Made by a program: the position numbers and the translations under genes. The notes below the pieces were generated by a model, which saw only the letters and a program-made list of their open reading frames with translations, was not told the origin of the DNA and made no database searches. Below are positions 36,806-45,452 of a stretch of 64,000 nucleotides of DNA, one piece after another (the stretch's first letter is position 1; every line of letters starts with the position of its first letter). The stretch lies in NCBI RefSeq assembly GCF_007993935.1, contig NZ_VITY01000004.1:613692-677691 (forward strand), given 5' to 3'. This stretch comes from Bradyrhizobium macuxiense. Its GTDB lineage: Bacteria; Pseudomonadota; Alphaproteobacteria; Rhizobiales; Xanthobacteraceae.

Positions 36806-37573
36806 GTGACCAATCACATGGCCGATTACATGCGGCTGCGCCAGATCTGTCTGGTGGCGCCGCAGCTCAAGCCCGTGATCGCTGATATCTCCGCGATCAT
36901 GGGCCTCGATGTCTGCTATCGCGACTGCAATGTCGCCAAATACGGGCTGGAGAACGCGCTGCTGCCGGTCGATACCATCCTGCTGGAGGTGGTCGCGCCG
37001 TTCCAGCCTGGGCCGGGCACGGCGGCCGGCCGCTTCATCGAGAAGACCGGCGGCCGTGGCGGCTACATGGCGATCTTCTGCTGCGAGGATCCCGACGCGC
37101 GTGGCGCCAAGGCCAATGCGATGGGCGTGCGGACCGCGAACGTGATCACGCATGCGCCGTATCACGGCGTGCAACTGCATCCGCGCGACTGCCGCGCCGC
37201 CTTCATCGAGTTCAACCACACCGACGGCAGCGACGACATCCTGGGGCCATATCCGCCGGCCGGCCCTGACTGGCAGAAGTCGATCCGCAAGGACACGACC
37301 CTTGCGCTGACCGAAGTCGAGATGCAGAGCCCCGAGCCAGAAGCGCTGGCGGCGCATTGGGGGAAGATCGTCGGCGCGGCCGCCGACGGTACCACGGTGA
37401 AGCTGCCCAACAGCATCTTCCGCTTCGTCAAGGGCAGTAGCGAGATCATGAGCGGCTTGACGTTCAAGGTCTCCGACAAGGCCAGGGTGCTGGACGCCGC
37501 AAGAGCCAGGGGCTGTGTGGTGGCGGGGGATCAGTTCCTGCTCTGCGGCGTGACGTTCAAGCTGACGGTGTAG
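36806..37573 (+). CDS. VOC (glyoxalase-like) superfamily protein
   Basis: 255 residues with a GTG start, 4 bp after the enoyl-CoA hydratase gene, so translationally linked. Two betaalphabetabetabeta modules are visible (LRQICLVAP... LEVVAPF; LALTEVEMQS... FVKGSSE). Glyoxalase-like or epimerase-type chemistry on a CoA ester is possible, but metal ligands could not be assigned with certainty. Confidence 0.7.
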   Translation: MTNHMADYMRLRQICLVAPQLKPVIADISAIMGLDVCYRDCNVAKYGLENALLPVDTILLEVVAPFQPGPGTAAGRFIEKTGGRGGYMAIFCCEDPDARGAKANAMGVRTANVITHAPYHGVQLHPRDCRAAFIEFNHTDGSDDILGPYPPAGPDWQKSIRKDTTLALTEVEMQSPEPEALAAHWGKIVGAAADGTTVKLPNSIFRFVKGSSEIMSGLTFKVSDKARVLDAARARGCVVAGDQFLLCGVTFKLTV

Positions 37574-37578
37574 CTCTC

Positions 37579-37666
37579 GTAGCCCGGATTGAGCGAAGCG
37601 AAATCCGGGGCCGCGCTCTCCACGGATGGACCGTTCCCGGATTGCGCTTCGCTGCATCCGGGCTAC
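37579..37666. repeat. Intergenic palindromic repeat, family B
   Basis: GTAGCCCGGATTGAGCGAAG with complement at 37650-37666, followed at once by a family C element. Confidence 0.85.
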
Positions 37667-37671
37667 TTCTC

Positions 37672-37774
37672 CCGTCATCCTGAGGAGCGCGCAGCGCGTC
37701 TCGAGGATGCACGGCCACAGACCGGGCCGTCCATCCTTCGAGGCTCGCTCCGCTCGCACCTCAGGATGACGGGG
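37672..37774. repeat. Intergenic palindromic repeat, family C
   Basis: CCGTCATCCTGAGGAGCG and CTCGAGGATGCACGGCC paired with CCATCCTTCGAGGCTCGC and CTCAGGATGACGG. Confidence 0.85.
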
Positions 37775-37840
37775 AGGGTGGTTGAGCGGGCGGCGGCGAT
37801 TCAATATCGTGGCTCATAATAACAACAACCGGAAACGCCC

Positions 37841-39952
37841 ATGTCGCATCCGCTCGATTCCTTCTTCGCCCCAAAGAGCATCGCACTGATCGGTGCCTCG
37901 CGCGACCACGAGAAGATTCCCGGGCGGCTGCTCGCGATGCTGCGCAAGAACGGTTTTCCGGGCGCGCTCTATCCGATCAATCCGAACTATGACGAGATCG
38001 ACGGGCTGAAATGCTTCAAGTCGATCGCCGAGATCGGCGCGCCGATCGACCTCGCCGTCGTCGTGATTCCCGCCCGCGCGGTGCTGCCGGCGCTGGAGCA
38101 ATGCGCGGCGGCCGGCGTCAAGAATGCGGTCATTATCTCCTCGGGCTTTGCCGAGGAGGGCGGCGACAGCGCAGCGATGCAGGATGCGATCGTGGCGCTG
38201 GCGAAGCGGACCGGGATGCGGATCAGTGGCCCGAACGCGGAAGGTTTCTACAGCCAGGTGCAGAAGGTCGCCGCGACCTTCAGCCCGACCGTCGACGTCA
38301 AGCCGGATGTGCCCGATCTGGTCGCGAGCAGGCGGCGGATCGGTATCGTCGCGCAGAGCGGCGGCATCGGCTTTGCGATCTATCATCGCGCCAAGGCGCT
38401 CGGCGTCGCGCTCAGCTACGTGGTCAGCGCCGGCAATGAGAGCGATCTCGGCGCCGGCGAGTTCCTCGACTACATGGTGCAGGATCCCGCAACCGACGTG
38501 ATCCTGCTGTTCATCGAGGGCATCCGCGACGTCGACAAGTTCCTCGCCGCGGCGAAGCGCGCGGCGGAGCTCAGGAAGCCGGTCATCGTCACCAAGGTCG
38601 GCCGCTCGGGCGCCGGCGAGCGCGCGGCGGCCTCGCACACCGCAAGCATGGCCGGATGGTCGGCAGCCTATGACGCGGTGTTCGCGAAATACGGCTTCAT
38701 TGTCTCCAACGATCTCGACGAGGCGGTGACGATTGCTGCCGTGTTGACCACCAATCCGTTGCCGAAGGGCGATCGGGTCGCGGTGCTGACGGTGTCCGGC
38801 GGCGCCGGCATCTGGGGCGCCGACACCGTGTCGATGCAGGGTCTGCGTGTGCCGGAGCTGTCGCCCGATATCCAGAACCAGATCAAGCAATGGATGCCGT
38901 CCTATGGCGCGGCGGGCAATCCCGTTGACGTCACCGCGCAGGGCGTTTCCTCCGGCGGCCTGCAGAAGAGCATCGAGCTGTTCGATGCGTCCGGCGAAGT
39001 CGATGCGACGCTGGTCGTGCTGTCGCTGTCGAGCGAGACGCGGATGCCGTTCAAGGAGGAAGAGCTGAAGCCGGTAATCTCGGCGCAGCACAAGCCGGTG
39101 GTGTTCTACTCCTACACGCTACCGTCGCAATTCGCGCGGCAGGAGCTGGCGAAGTCGGGCGTGGTGGTGCTCTCGGGGCTCACCCATGTCGGCGTCGCGA
39201 TGCGGCGGCTGGCGGATCATGCCGCCTTCAAGCCCGCGCCGGAGATGGAGGCGGCGCCGCCGGCACACGATCTCTCCGCGCATCTGAAGGCGAAGACGCT
39301 CTCCGAACATGACAGCAAGTCGCTGCTGCGCGCCGCCGGCATCGCGCTGCCCGACGAGGTGCTGGTGACCGACCGCGACGGGCTCGATGCCGCGATCGAG
39401 CGCGCCGGGTTTCCACTGGTCATGAAGATCCAGTCGCCGGCGATTGCGCACAAGAGCGAGGTCGGCGGCGTCCGCGTCAACATCGCCGCCAAGGGCGCGG
39501 CGTTCACGGCCTATCGCGACATGCTGGAGACCGTGCAGAAGGCGAGGCCGGACGCTGCGATCCAGGGTGTGCTGGTCGGGCCGATGGCAAAAAAGGGCGT
39601 CGAGATCATTGTCGGCACGATGACGGACAAGACCTTCGGGCCGTTGGTGATGGTCGGGCTCGGCGGCATCACGACCGAATTGTTCAAGGACGTGGTCTAT
39701 CGCCCGGCGCCGGTGAGCGCGGCTGAGGCGACCATAATGCTCGAGACGCTGAAGGCCGCGCCGCTGCTGCACGGCTTCCGCGCCGCGCCGAAAGCGGATG
39801 TCGCGGCGCTGGCGCGGCTGATCTCGCAGATCTCAGTGCTGGCTGCGCAGCACCGAGGCGAGATCGCCGAGATCGAGGTCAATCCGGTGCTGGTGCATCC
39901 GGAGGGGCAGGGCGTGACGATCGTCGATGCGCTGGTGGTGTCGAGGAGTTAG
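37841..39952 (+). CDS. ADP-forming acyl-CoA synthetase (acetate-CoA ligase family)
   Basis: 703 residues joining the alpha part (CoA-binding IALIGASRDHEKIPG; succinyl-CoA-ligase-like with phospho-His in AASHTASMAG near residue 266) to the beta part (ATP-grasp domain from about residue 480). Enzymes of this type activate a carboxylic acid to its CoA ester with ATP to ADP. In this neighbourhood it likely feeds beta-oxidation-like steps. Preceded by repeats, so probably its own transcription unit. Confidence 0.9.
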   Translation: MSHPLDSFFAPKSIALIGASRDHEKIPGRLLAMLRKNGFPGALYPINPNYDEIDGLKCFKSIAEIGAPIDLAVVVIPARAVLPALEQCAAAGVKNAVIISSGFAEEGGDSAAMQDAIVALAKRTGMRISGPNAEGFYSQVQKVAATFSPTVDVKPDVPDLVASRRRIGIVAQSGGIGFAIYHRAKALGVALSYVVSAGNESDLGAGEFLDYMVQDPATDVILLFIEGIRDVDKFLAAAKRAAELRKPVIVTKVGRSGAGERAAASHTASMAGWSAAYDAVFAKYGFIVSNDLDEAVTIAAVLTTNPLPKGDRVAVLTVSGGAGIWGADTVSMQGLRVPELSPDIQNQIKQWMPSYGAAGNPVDVTAQGVSSGGLQKSIELFDASGEVDATLVVLSLSSETRMPFKEEELKPVISAQHKPVVFYSYTLPSQFARQELAKSGVVVLSGLTHVGVAMRRLADHAAFKPAPEMEAAPPAHDLSAHLKAKTLSEHDSKSLLRAAGIALPDEVLVTDRDGLDAAIERAGFPLVMKIQSPAIAHKSEVGGVRVNIAAKGAAFTAYRDMLETVQKARPDAAIQGVLVGPMAKKGVEIIVGTMTDKTFGPLVMVGLGGITTELFKDVVYRPAPVSAAEATIMLETLKAAPLLHGFRAAPKADVAALARLISQISVLAAQHRGEIAEIEVNPVLVHPEGQGVTIVDALVVSRS

Positions 39953-39970
39953 CGAGCTATCCCCCCCCAC

Positions 39971-40090
39971 CGTCGTCCCGGCGAACGCCGGGACCCATAC
40001 GCCGCGGCCCGCGGAATGGGCACAAGGGGGGCGGCTTCGCTTACAACTCAGCTCGGTGGTTATGGGTCCCGGCCTTCGCCGGGACGACGT
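39971..40090. repeat. Intergenic palindromic repeat, family A
   Basis: CGTCGTCCCGGCGAACGCCG and CCGGCCTTCGCCGGGACGACG, with the usual GGGACCCATA and TATGGGTCCC inner blocks, between convergent genes. Confidence 0.85.
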
Positions 40091-40112
40091 GTTGAGAGAG
40101 GCGGGTGAACCT

Positions 40113-40913
40113 TTACCGCCCCTTGAAGTTCGCGACGCGGCGTTCGGCGGTGGCCTTGACGCCTTCCTTGAAGTCTTCGGTCGCGCGCAGCTTGGTCTGC
40201 TCTTCCAACTCGTGGTTGGTTGCGGCGAGCACGCGGTCGGCGAGGCCGGCGCGCATGGTGGCGCGGGTCGAGACCAGGCCGAGCGGCGAGCATTCGGCGA
40301 TCTCCTGCGCGAGCTTCATCGCCTCGGCGCGCACCTGATCCTGCGGCACCAGCACGTTGGCGAGGCCCCAGCGATAGGCCTCTTCGCCGGTGACGCGACG
40401 GCTGGTGTAGAACATCAGCTCCGCATTGTTCTTGCCGATCAGCTCCGGCAGCGTCGTGGTGAGGCCAAAGCCCGGATGGAAGCCGAGCTTGGTGAAGTTC
40501 GCGGCGAAGCGTGCTTCGGGGCAGGCGACGCGGAAGTCGGCCGAGACGGCAAGCCCGAGACCGCCGCCGATCGCGGCGCCATGGATCGCAGCTACGATCG
40601 GCTTCTTGTTGCGGAAGATGCGCACCGCCTGAACGTAGAGATGGTTGATCGGCAGGTTCGAGGCCGGATCGCTCTTGGCACGCTCCTCCTGCTCCTGGCG
40701 GGCGGGATCGCCGAAATTGGCGCCGGCGCAGAACGCCTTGCCTTGCGCGGCGAGCACCGAGGCGCGGATCTCGATATTGTTGTCGAACTCCTCCAGCGCG
40801 TCGGCGATCTGGTTGATCAGCGCGACGTCGAAGAAGTTCAGCGGCGGCTTTCGGATTTCGATCAGGCCGACATGGCCGTGGGTCTCGACGCCGATATCAG
40901 TGTACTTGGTCAT
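40113..40913 (-). CDS. Enoyl-CoA hydratase-like protein with atypical active site
   Basis: 266 residues from ATG 40913 (GAGGACAG upstream). Crotonase fold with GKAFCAGANF and HGAAIGGGLGLAVS. The two hydratase glutamates appear replaced: Gly-rich AAIGGGLG and GFHPGFGLTT. It may be an isomerase, a hydrolase or a non-canonical hydratase. It is the third gene of the minus-strand trio with two acyl-CoA dehydrogenases, 17 bp behind the larger one. Confidence 0.87.
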   Translation of the reverse strand: MTKYTDIGVETHGHVGLIEIRKPPLNFFDVALINQIADALEEFDNNIEIRASVLAAQGKAFCAGANFGDPARQEQEERAKSDPASNLPINHLYVQAVRIFRNKKPIVAAIHGAAIGGGLGLAVSADFRVACPEARFAANFTKLGFHPGFGLTTTLPELIGKNNAELMFYTSRRVTGEEAYRWGLANVLVPQDQVRAEAMKLAQEIAECSPLGLVSTRATMRAGLADRVLAATNHELEEQTKLRATEDFKEGVKATAERRVANFKGR

Positions 40914-40930
40914 GTTCTGTCCTCGTTGAA

Positions 40931-42091
40931 TTAGCGCAAACCGAGCCCGCGGGCGATGATGCCGCGCAGCACCTCGGTGGTGCCGCCCTGGATCGTCAGC
41001 TTGGGTGCGGTCTTGATGGCGAAATCGAGCTGCTTTTCCAGCGTCTCGCGATTGGTCGCGGTCTCCTCGACGAAGGCCGCGAGATCGCGCACCCGATGCG
41101 GCAGCTGCTGCTCCCACACCGTGCCGATGTCCTTGACGATGGAGGCTTCCACCACCGGCTCCTTGCCGGCCTGCAGCATGCCGGCAACCGACACCGACAT
41201 GCGGCGCATGGTGTGCACCTGCGCCACCAGGCGGCCGATGCCTTCAGCGCTGCGGGTATCCGGGTTCTTGCCGACCGCGCGCACCAGCTCGGTGAGCACG
41301 TAATACGTCTCGAGGAAACGCTCGGGGCCGGAGCGCTCATAGGCGAGCTCGGATGTCGCCTGCTTCCAGGCGCCGTCGACCTCGCCCAGCACGTGATCGT
41401 CGGGCACGAAGTAGTCGGTGAACACCACCTCGTTGAATTCGAACTGGCCGGTGATCTGGCCGATCGGATTCACCTGGATGCCCGGCTGCTTCATCTTGAC
41501 CAGGAACTGGGTCAGGCCGTGGCGGCGGTTTTCCTTGGTCGGCGGCGAGGTGCGGAAGATCGCGATCATGTAGTCGGCGATATGCGCCGACGAGGTCCAG
41601 ATCTTAGTGCCGTTGATCAGATAGCCGCCGTCGGTCTTGGTGGCGCGGGTCTTTGCCGCGAACAGATCGGAGCCGGAATTCGGCTCGCTCATGCCGATCG
41701 CGAAGCAGACCTCGCCGCGGCAGATCCGCGGCAGGATGTCCATCTTGATATGCTCGGGCGCGTATTTCAAAAGCACCGGCCCGCTCTGGCGGTCGGCGAC
41801 GAAGAAGCGCCGGGTCGGCGCGTTCGCCACCCGCATCTCCTCGGTCACGACATAGCGCTCGAGGAACGAGCGCTCCTGGCCGCCGTATTTCTTCGGCCAG
41901 GTCATGCCGAGCCAGCCCTTGGCGCCGACGCGGCGGGAGAATTCCGGCGCGTCATTATCCTCGCGGTTCGGCGCGTGGGGATCGAAGGTGCCGGCTGCAA
42001 TCTCCTCGGCGAGGAAGGCGCGCACTTCCTTGCGGAGCTGCTCGCATTTTTCTGGCAGGCGGATCGGATCGAAACGAAGGGCTGCAGTCAT
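40931..42091 (-). CDS. Acyl-CoA dehydrogenase, larger subunit of a likely heteromer
   Basis: 386 residues. FAD-binding features include GMSEPNSGSDL and WTSSAHIAD. Near the C-terminus IQGGTTEVLR aligns with the MCAD YEGT motif, but the catalytic Glu is replaced by Gly. In paired acyl-CoA dehydrogenases (pimeloyl-CoA and steroid types) the active site is split or uses a residue elsewhere, so this protein probably works with its upstream neighbour at 42122-43189. Confidence 0.88.
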   Translation of the reverse strand: MTAALRFDPIRLPEKCEQLRKEVRAFLAEEIAAGTFDPHAPNREDNDAPEFSRRVGAKGWLGMTWPKKYGGQERSFLERYVVTEEMRVANAPTRRFFVADRQSGPVLLKYAPEHIKMDILPRICRGEVCFAIGMSEPNSGSDLFAAKTRATKTDGGYLINGTKIWTSSAHIADYMIAIFRTSPPTKENRRHGLTQFLVKMKQPGIQVNPIGQITGQFEFNEVVFTDYFVPDDHVLGEVDGAWKQATSELAYERSGPERFLETYYVLTELVRAVGKNPDTRSAEGIGRLVAQVHTMRRMSVSVAGMLQAGKEPVVEASIVKDIGTVWEQQLPHRVRDLAAFVEETATNRETLEKQLDFAIKTAPKLTIQGGTTEVLRGIIARGLGLR

Positions 42092-42121
42092 GATGTCCAG
42101 TCCTGATTTTCCTGCCTGATC

Positions 42122-43189
42122 TCAGCGCGAAGCCACCAGCGGCCACAATTCATCGGCGCCACGGTCGGCGACGAGCTTGCCGAGCTCGACCGCCCAATAG
42201 CTCTCCGAGCCGAAATCGTCGCGCCATGCCAGTGCGCGCAGCGAATAGCGGTGCAGGATGTGCTCGATGGTGAAGCCGATCGCGCCATGCACCTGATGGG
42301 CGATGCCGCTGCCCTTCTCGGCCGCTTCCGAGCAACGGACTTTTGCGGCGGCCGCTTCGAGGAACACCGCGTCCGTGTCCAGCGATTTTGCATTCACGAT
42401 GGTGTCGGCCGCCGAGGTCGCGGCGGCCAGCGCCGCGGCGTTTTCGCCGGCGAGGCGGGCGAGGTTGTGCTGCACCGCCTGGAATTTCGAGATCTTCTTC
42501 TCGAACGCGACGCGCTCGTTGGAATAGCGCACGGAGATGTCAAGCATCGCCTCCAGCGCGCCGGCGATCTGCAGGCTGCGCACCACGCCGCCCATCAGCA
42601 TCAGCGTGGTCTGGCCAAAGCCCTTGGGCGCCGGCTTGGTCGTGACCGGTTGCACCTTGTCGAGCGTGACGGTGTCGTTGTGATCGCCGCCAAGGCCGGT
42701 GCTGGATTCGATCCGGCACCTCGCGGCATCGACCAGCGCGATCGAGATGCCGTCCTTGCCACCAGCCAGCACCGCGAAATGTTTTGCGTCCTTGGCAAAC
42801 GGCACGCCGCGGGCGCGGCCGGAGAGGCTGCCGTCGGCATTCAACGTGACGCGGTCCTTCGGGCTTGCCGGCAGCACCGTCATCTCGCCTTCGGGAGAAG
42901 CGATCTTGCCCTGCGTCAGCAGCCAGCCGGCCAGCATTGTTTCGGCCAGCGGAACAGCGATCGCATGGCGGCCTGCGACGTTGAGGACGCTGAAACCTTC
43001 CGCGAGACTGGCGCCGGAACCGCCGAGATCGTCAGGCACCCAGGACAGAGGCAGGCCGGCTTCGGTCAACGCCTGCCACAGCGGCGCCTTCCATGCGCCC
43101 TGCTTGTCGTGATTGATGGTCTGGGCATCCGCGAGATCGGCGAAAATCTTTTCCGCGGTCTCGGCGACGATGTTTTCACTCTCCGCCAC
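42122..43189 (-). CDS. Acyl-CoA dehydrogenase, smaller subunit of a likely heteromer
   Basis: 355 residues from GTG 43189 with GAGGAA upstream. It is shorter than a typical acyl-CoA dehydrogenase and degenerate: the N-terminal domain is recognisable (EAGLPLSWVPDDLGGSG), the C-terminal helices are present (VHGAIGFTIEHILHRY), but the catalytic GTxE motif is absent. This fits a non-catalytic beta-like subunit. First gene of the trio. Confidence 0.85.
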   Translation of the reverse strand: MAESENIVAETAEKIFADLADAQTINHDKQGAWKAPLWQALTEAGLPLSWVPDDLGGSGASLAEGFSVLNVAGRHAIAVPLAETMLAGWLLTQGKIASPEGEMTVLPASPKDRVTLNADGSLSGRARGVPFAKDAKHFAVLAGGKDGISIALVDAARCRIESSTGLGGDHNDTVTLDKVQPVTTKPAPKGFGQTTLMLMGGVVRSLQIAGALEAMLDISVRYSNERVAFEKKISKFQAVQHNLARLAGENAAALAAATSAADTIVNAKSLDTDAVFLEAAAAKVRCSEAAEKGSGIAHQVHGAIGFTIEHILHRYSLRALAWRDDFGSESYWAVELGKLVADRGADELWPLVASR

Positions 43190-43420
43190 AGCGTTCCTCG
43201 TGTTGATTGGCTTGGGTCCGGCCGTCAGGCAGGCCTTGCTTGCGGTGTTGTCTTGCGCTCAATGATGCGGAAAAGCCATAGCCGTGACAAGCGTTGCCCG
43301 CAGGGCCACTTGCGTAGATGGCATGAAGCCGGGGCGCGGCGCATGAATTCCGCCGAGTGAACTTTCGGACGCTTCGATTTGTATGCCACGCGCGAAACAG
43401 AATTGGTTGACGGCATCGCT

Positions 43421-44272
43421 TCAGTCCGCCAGATGAAACTGGATCGCCTTCCGCATCAGGTCGGCGAACTCGGTCTCCTGGGTGACCAGCGCGTCGTTCA
43501 ATCCGGCCACGCACAGCACCAGCGGTTCGTTGGATTCCGCGATCGGCGGCAGGTTCATGGCAACGGCACCCGCGCCCGGTGTGACCAGACCGAGCGAGAA
43601 GGCATGCCCCTCGTCGCGCACCTTCTTCAGCTCCAGCATCACGGCCTTGATGTCGATCTGCTGGTCGGATCGCGGCTCGTTGGCGTTGATCAGGCGCACC
43701 AGGCGGCGCACCTCCTTGTCCGGATAGGCCGACAGCAGCGCGTAACCCGATGCGGATCGTGCCAATGGCCGTAGCGTTCCGGCCTTGACATACAGTCGCA
43801 TCGGCAGCTTGGCCTGGATGATGTGGACATATTGCGCGCTGAGCCCGTTGCGGACCGCGAGCATGATGGTCTCGCCGGTTTTCTCGGAGAGCTCATTCAT
43901 CAGATTGATCAGGCGCCCCCGCGTGAACAGCGCCGGGCTCAGCCAGTGCCCCAGCATCGAGATCCGCGGCGTCGGGATATAGGTGCGGCGGCTGGTGTCG
44001 TAGTGCAGATAGCCGAACGCCGTCATCGTGCGCATCAGCGCCGAGGTGCTGGATTGCGGGAACTTGAGCGCGGCGGCGACCTCGATGGCGGACGCGGCCC
44101 GCTGGTGCTCCTCGAAGAATTCGAGCACGTCGAACACACGCCGCGCCGATTTGACCGCATTGTCCATCTTCGGCAGGTCGCGCGAGGTATCGCCGGGGAA
44201 ATCGGGGCCCTCGAAAGACCGCGGGCCGGCGGCCCCGCCGGCATTCGCTGCATCCTTCTTCGCCAACGGCAT
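43421..44272 (-). CDS. IclR family transcriptional regulator
   Basis: 283 residues. After a 40-residue N-terminal extension comes a winged helix (AVKSARRVFDVLEFFEEH... SAIEVAAALKFPQSSTSALMRTM) and a C-terminal GAF-like effector domain (SEKTGETIMLAVRNG; FSLGLVTPGAGAVAMNLP). It lies 2 bp behind the flavin oxidoreductase gene and so is co-transcribed with the catabolic operon, whose promoter region has a palindrome at 48455-48475. Effector unknown, probably an acid or CoA ester. Confidence 0.9.
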   Translation of the reverse strand: MPLAKKDAANAGGAAGPRSFEGPDFPGDTSRDLPKMDNAVKSARRVFDVLEFFEEHQRAASAIEVAAALKFPQSSTSALMRTMTAFGYLHYDTSRRTYIPTPRISMLGHWLSPALFTRGRLINLMNELSEKTGETIMLAVRNGLSAQYVHIIQAKLPMRLYVKAGTLRPLARSASGYALLSAYPDKEVRRLVRLINANEPRSDQQIDIKAVMLELKKVRDEGHAFSLGLVTPGAGAVAMNLPPIAESNEPLVLCVAGLNDALVTQETEFADLMRKAIQFHLAD

Positions 44273-44274
44273 CG

Positions 44275-45408
44275 TTATCGTCCCTGCTGCGCCACCCGCC
44301 GCTTCAGCCACCAGCCATACTGCTCGGGCCAGCTGGTCCATTCCGGATCGCATCCGAGCGCCAGTGCCGTCTGCGCGGGCCAGTTCGGATTCCACAGCAG
44401 TTCGCGGCCGAGCGCAATAAGCGTCGCCTTACCGTCCCGCAAAATGGATTCGGCGTAGTCCGGTTCGCGGATCAGTCCGACCGCCACTGTCGGCATGCCG
44501 GCTTGCTGCTGGATGCGTTCGGCGAACGGCACCTGGAAGCCCGGGGTTCGCGACACCAGCGAATTGCCGCGCGGCAGCTTCATGCCGCCTGACGAGCAGT
44601 CCACCATGTCGATCCCGATCGCCTTCAGCTCGGTCGCAAACGCAACGGAGTCCTCGATCGACCAGCCGATGTCGACGCCGTCGACCGACGAGATCCGCAC
44701 GAAGGCCGGCAGGTGATCCGGCCATTCCTCGCGCATGATTGCAGCGATCCGCAGCGGCAGGCGCATGCGGTTCTCGCGCGAGCCGCCATATTCGTCGTTG
44801 CGGTTGTTTGCCAGCGGCGACAGGAACGAGTGCATCAAATAGCCGTGCGCACAGTGCAGCTCGATGACGTCGTAGCCGGCGACCCTGGCGCGGCGGAACG
44901 CCTGACGGTAGTCGTCCACCACGGCATCGATCTGTTCTGACGTCATCATCTGCGGAGCCGGCCAGCCGTCGTCGAAGGGAATGCCGCTCGAAGCCGCGAT
45001 CTGCCACGGGCCCTCACCGCGCGCTGTGATATCGGCCTCGCCGAGTGGATTGCCGCCTTCCCACGGTCGCTGCGACGAGCCCTTGCGGCCGCCATGTGCG
45101 ATCTGGACCGCGGCCTTGGCGTTGAAGCCATGGATCAGCGCCGCGAGCGCGGCATGGTCCGCGATGTGCGCGTCGTCCCAGATGCCGAGGCAGCCATGGG
45201 TGATGCGCCCCTGGATGTTCACCGAACTCTGCTCGACGAACACGAGGCCAGCGCCGCCGGCGGCGAGCTTGCCGATATGCGCGGTATGCCAATCGGTGGC
45301 CCGGCCCTCGCGCGCCGAATAGGTCGCCATCGGCGAAACCATGATCCGGTTCTTCAGTTCGAGGTCGCGGATTTGCAGCGGGGTAAACAGCAGCGGCAGT
45401 TCGGTCAT
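44275..45408 (-). CDS. NADH:flavin oxidoreductase, old yellow enzyme (YqjM-like)
   Basis: 377 residues from ATG 45408. TIM-barrel FMN enzyme with LFTPLQIRDLELKNRIMVSPM at the start, HGGR in the barrel, and HCAHGYLMHSFLSPLAN...YGGS. Members reduce activated C=C bonds of enones, enoates or CoA esters. It sits between the binding-protein gene and the IclR gene, so it likely reduces an unsaturated intermediate. An upstream Met is in frame but the chosen one fits the family. Confidence 0.9.
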   Translation of the reverse strand: MTELPLLFTPLQIRDLELKNRIMVSPMATYSAREGRATDWHTAHIGKLAAGGAGLVFVEQSSVNIQGRITHGCLGIWDDAHIADHAALAALIHGFNAKAAVQIAHGGRKGSSQRPWEGGNPLGEADITARGEGPWQIAASSGIPFDDGWPAPQMMTSEQIDAVVDDYRQAFRRARVAGYDVIELHCAHGYLMHSFLSPLANNRNDEYGGSRENRMRLPLRIAAIMREEWPDHLPAFVRISSVDGVDIGWSIEDSVAFATELKAIGIDMVDCSSGGMKLPRGNSLVSRTPGFQVPFAERIQQQAGMPTVAVGLIREPDYAESILRDGKATLIALGRELLWNPNWPAQTALALGCDPEWTSWPEQYGWWLKRRVAQQGR

Positions 45409-45452
45409 GCGATGTCCAGCCTTGCTTGTGATGTGTGGGGACGTGATGGCGG

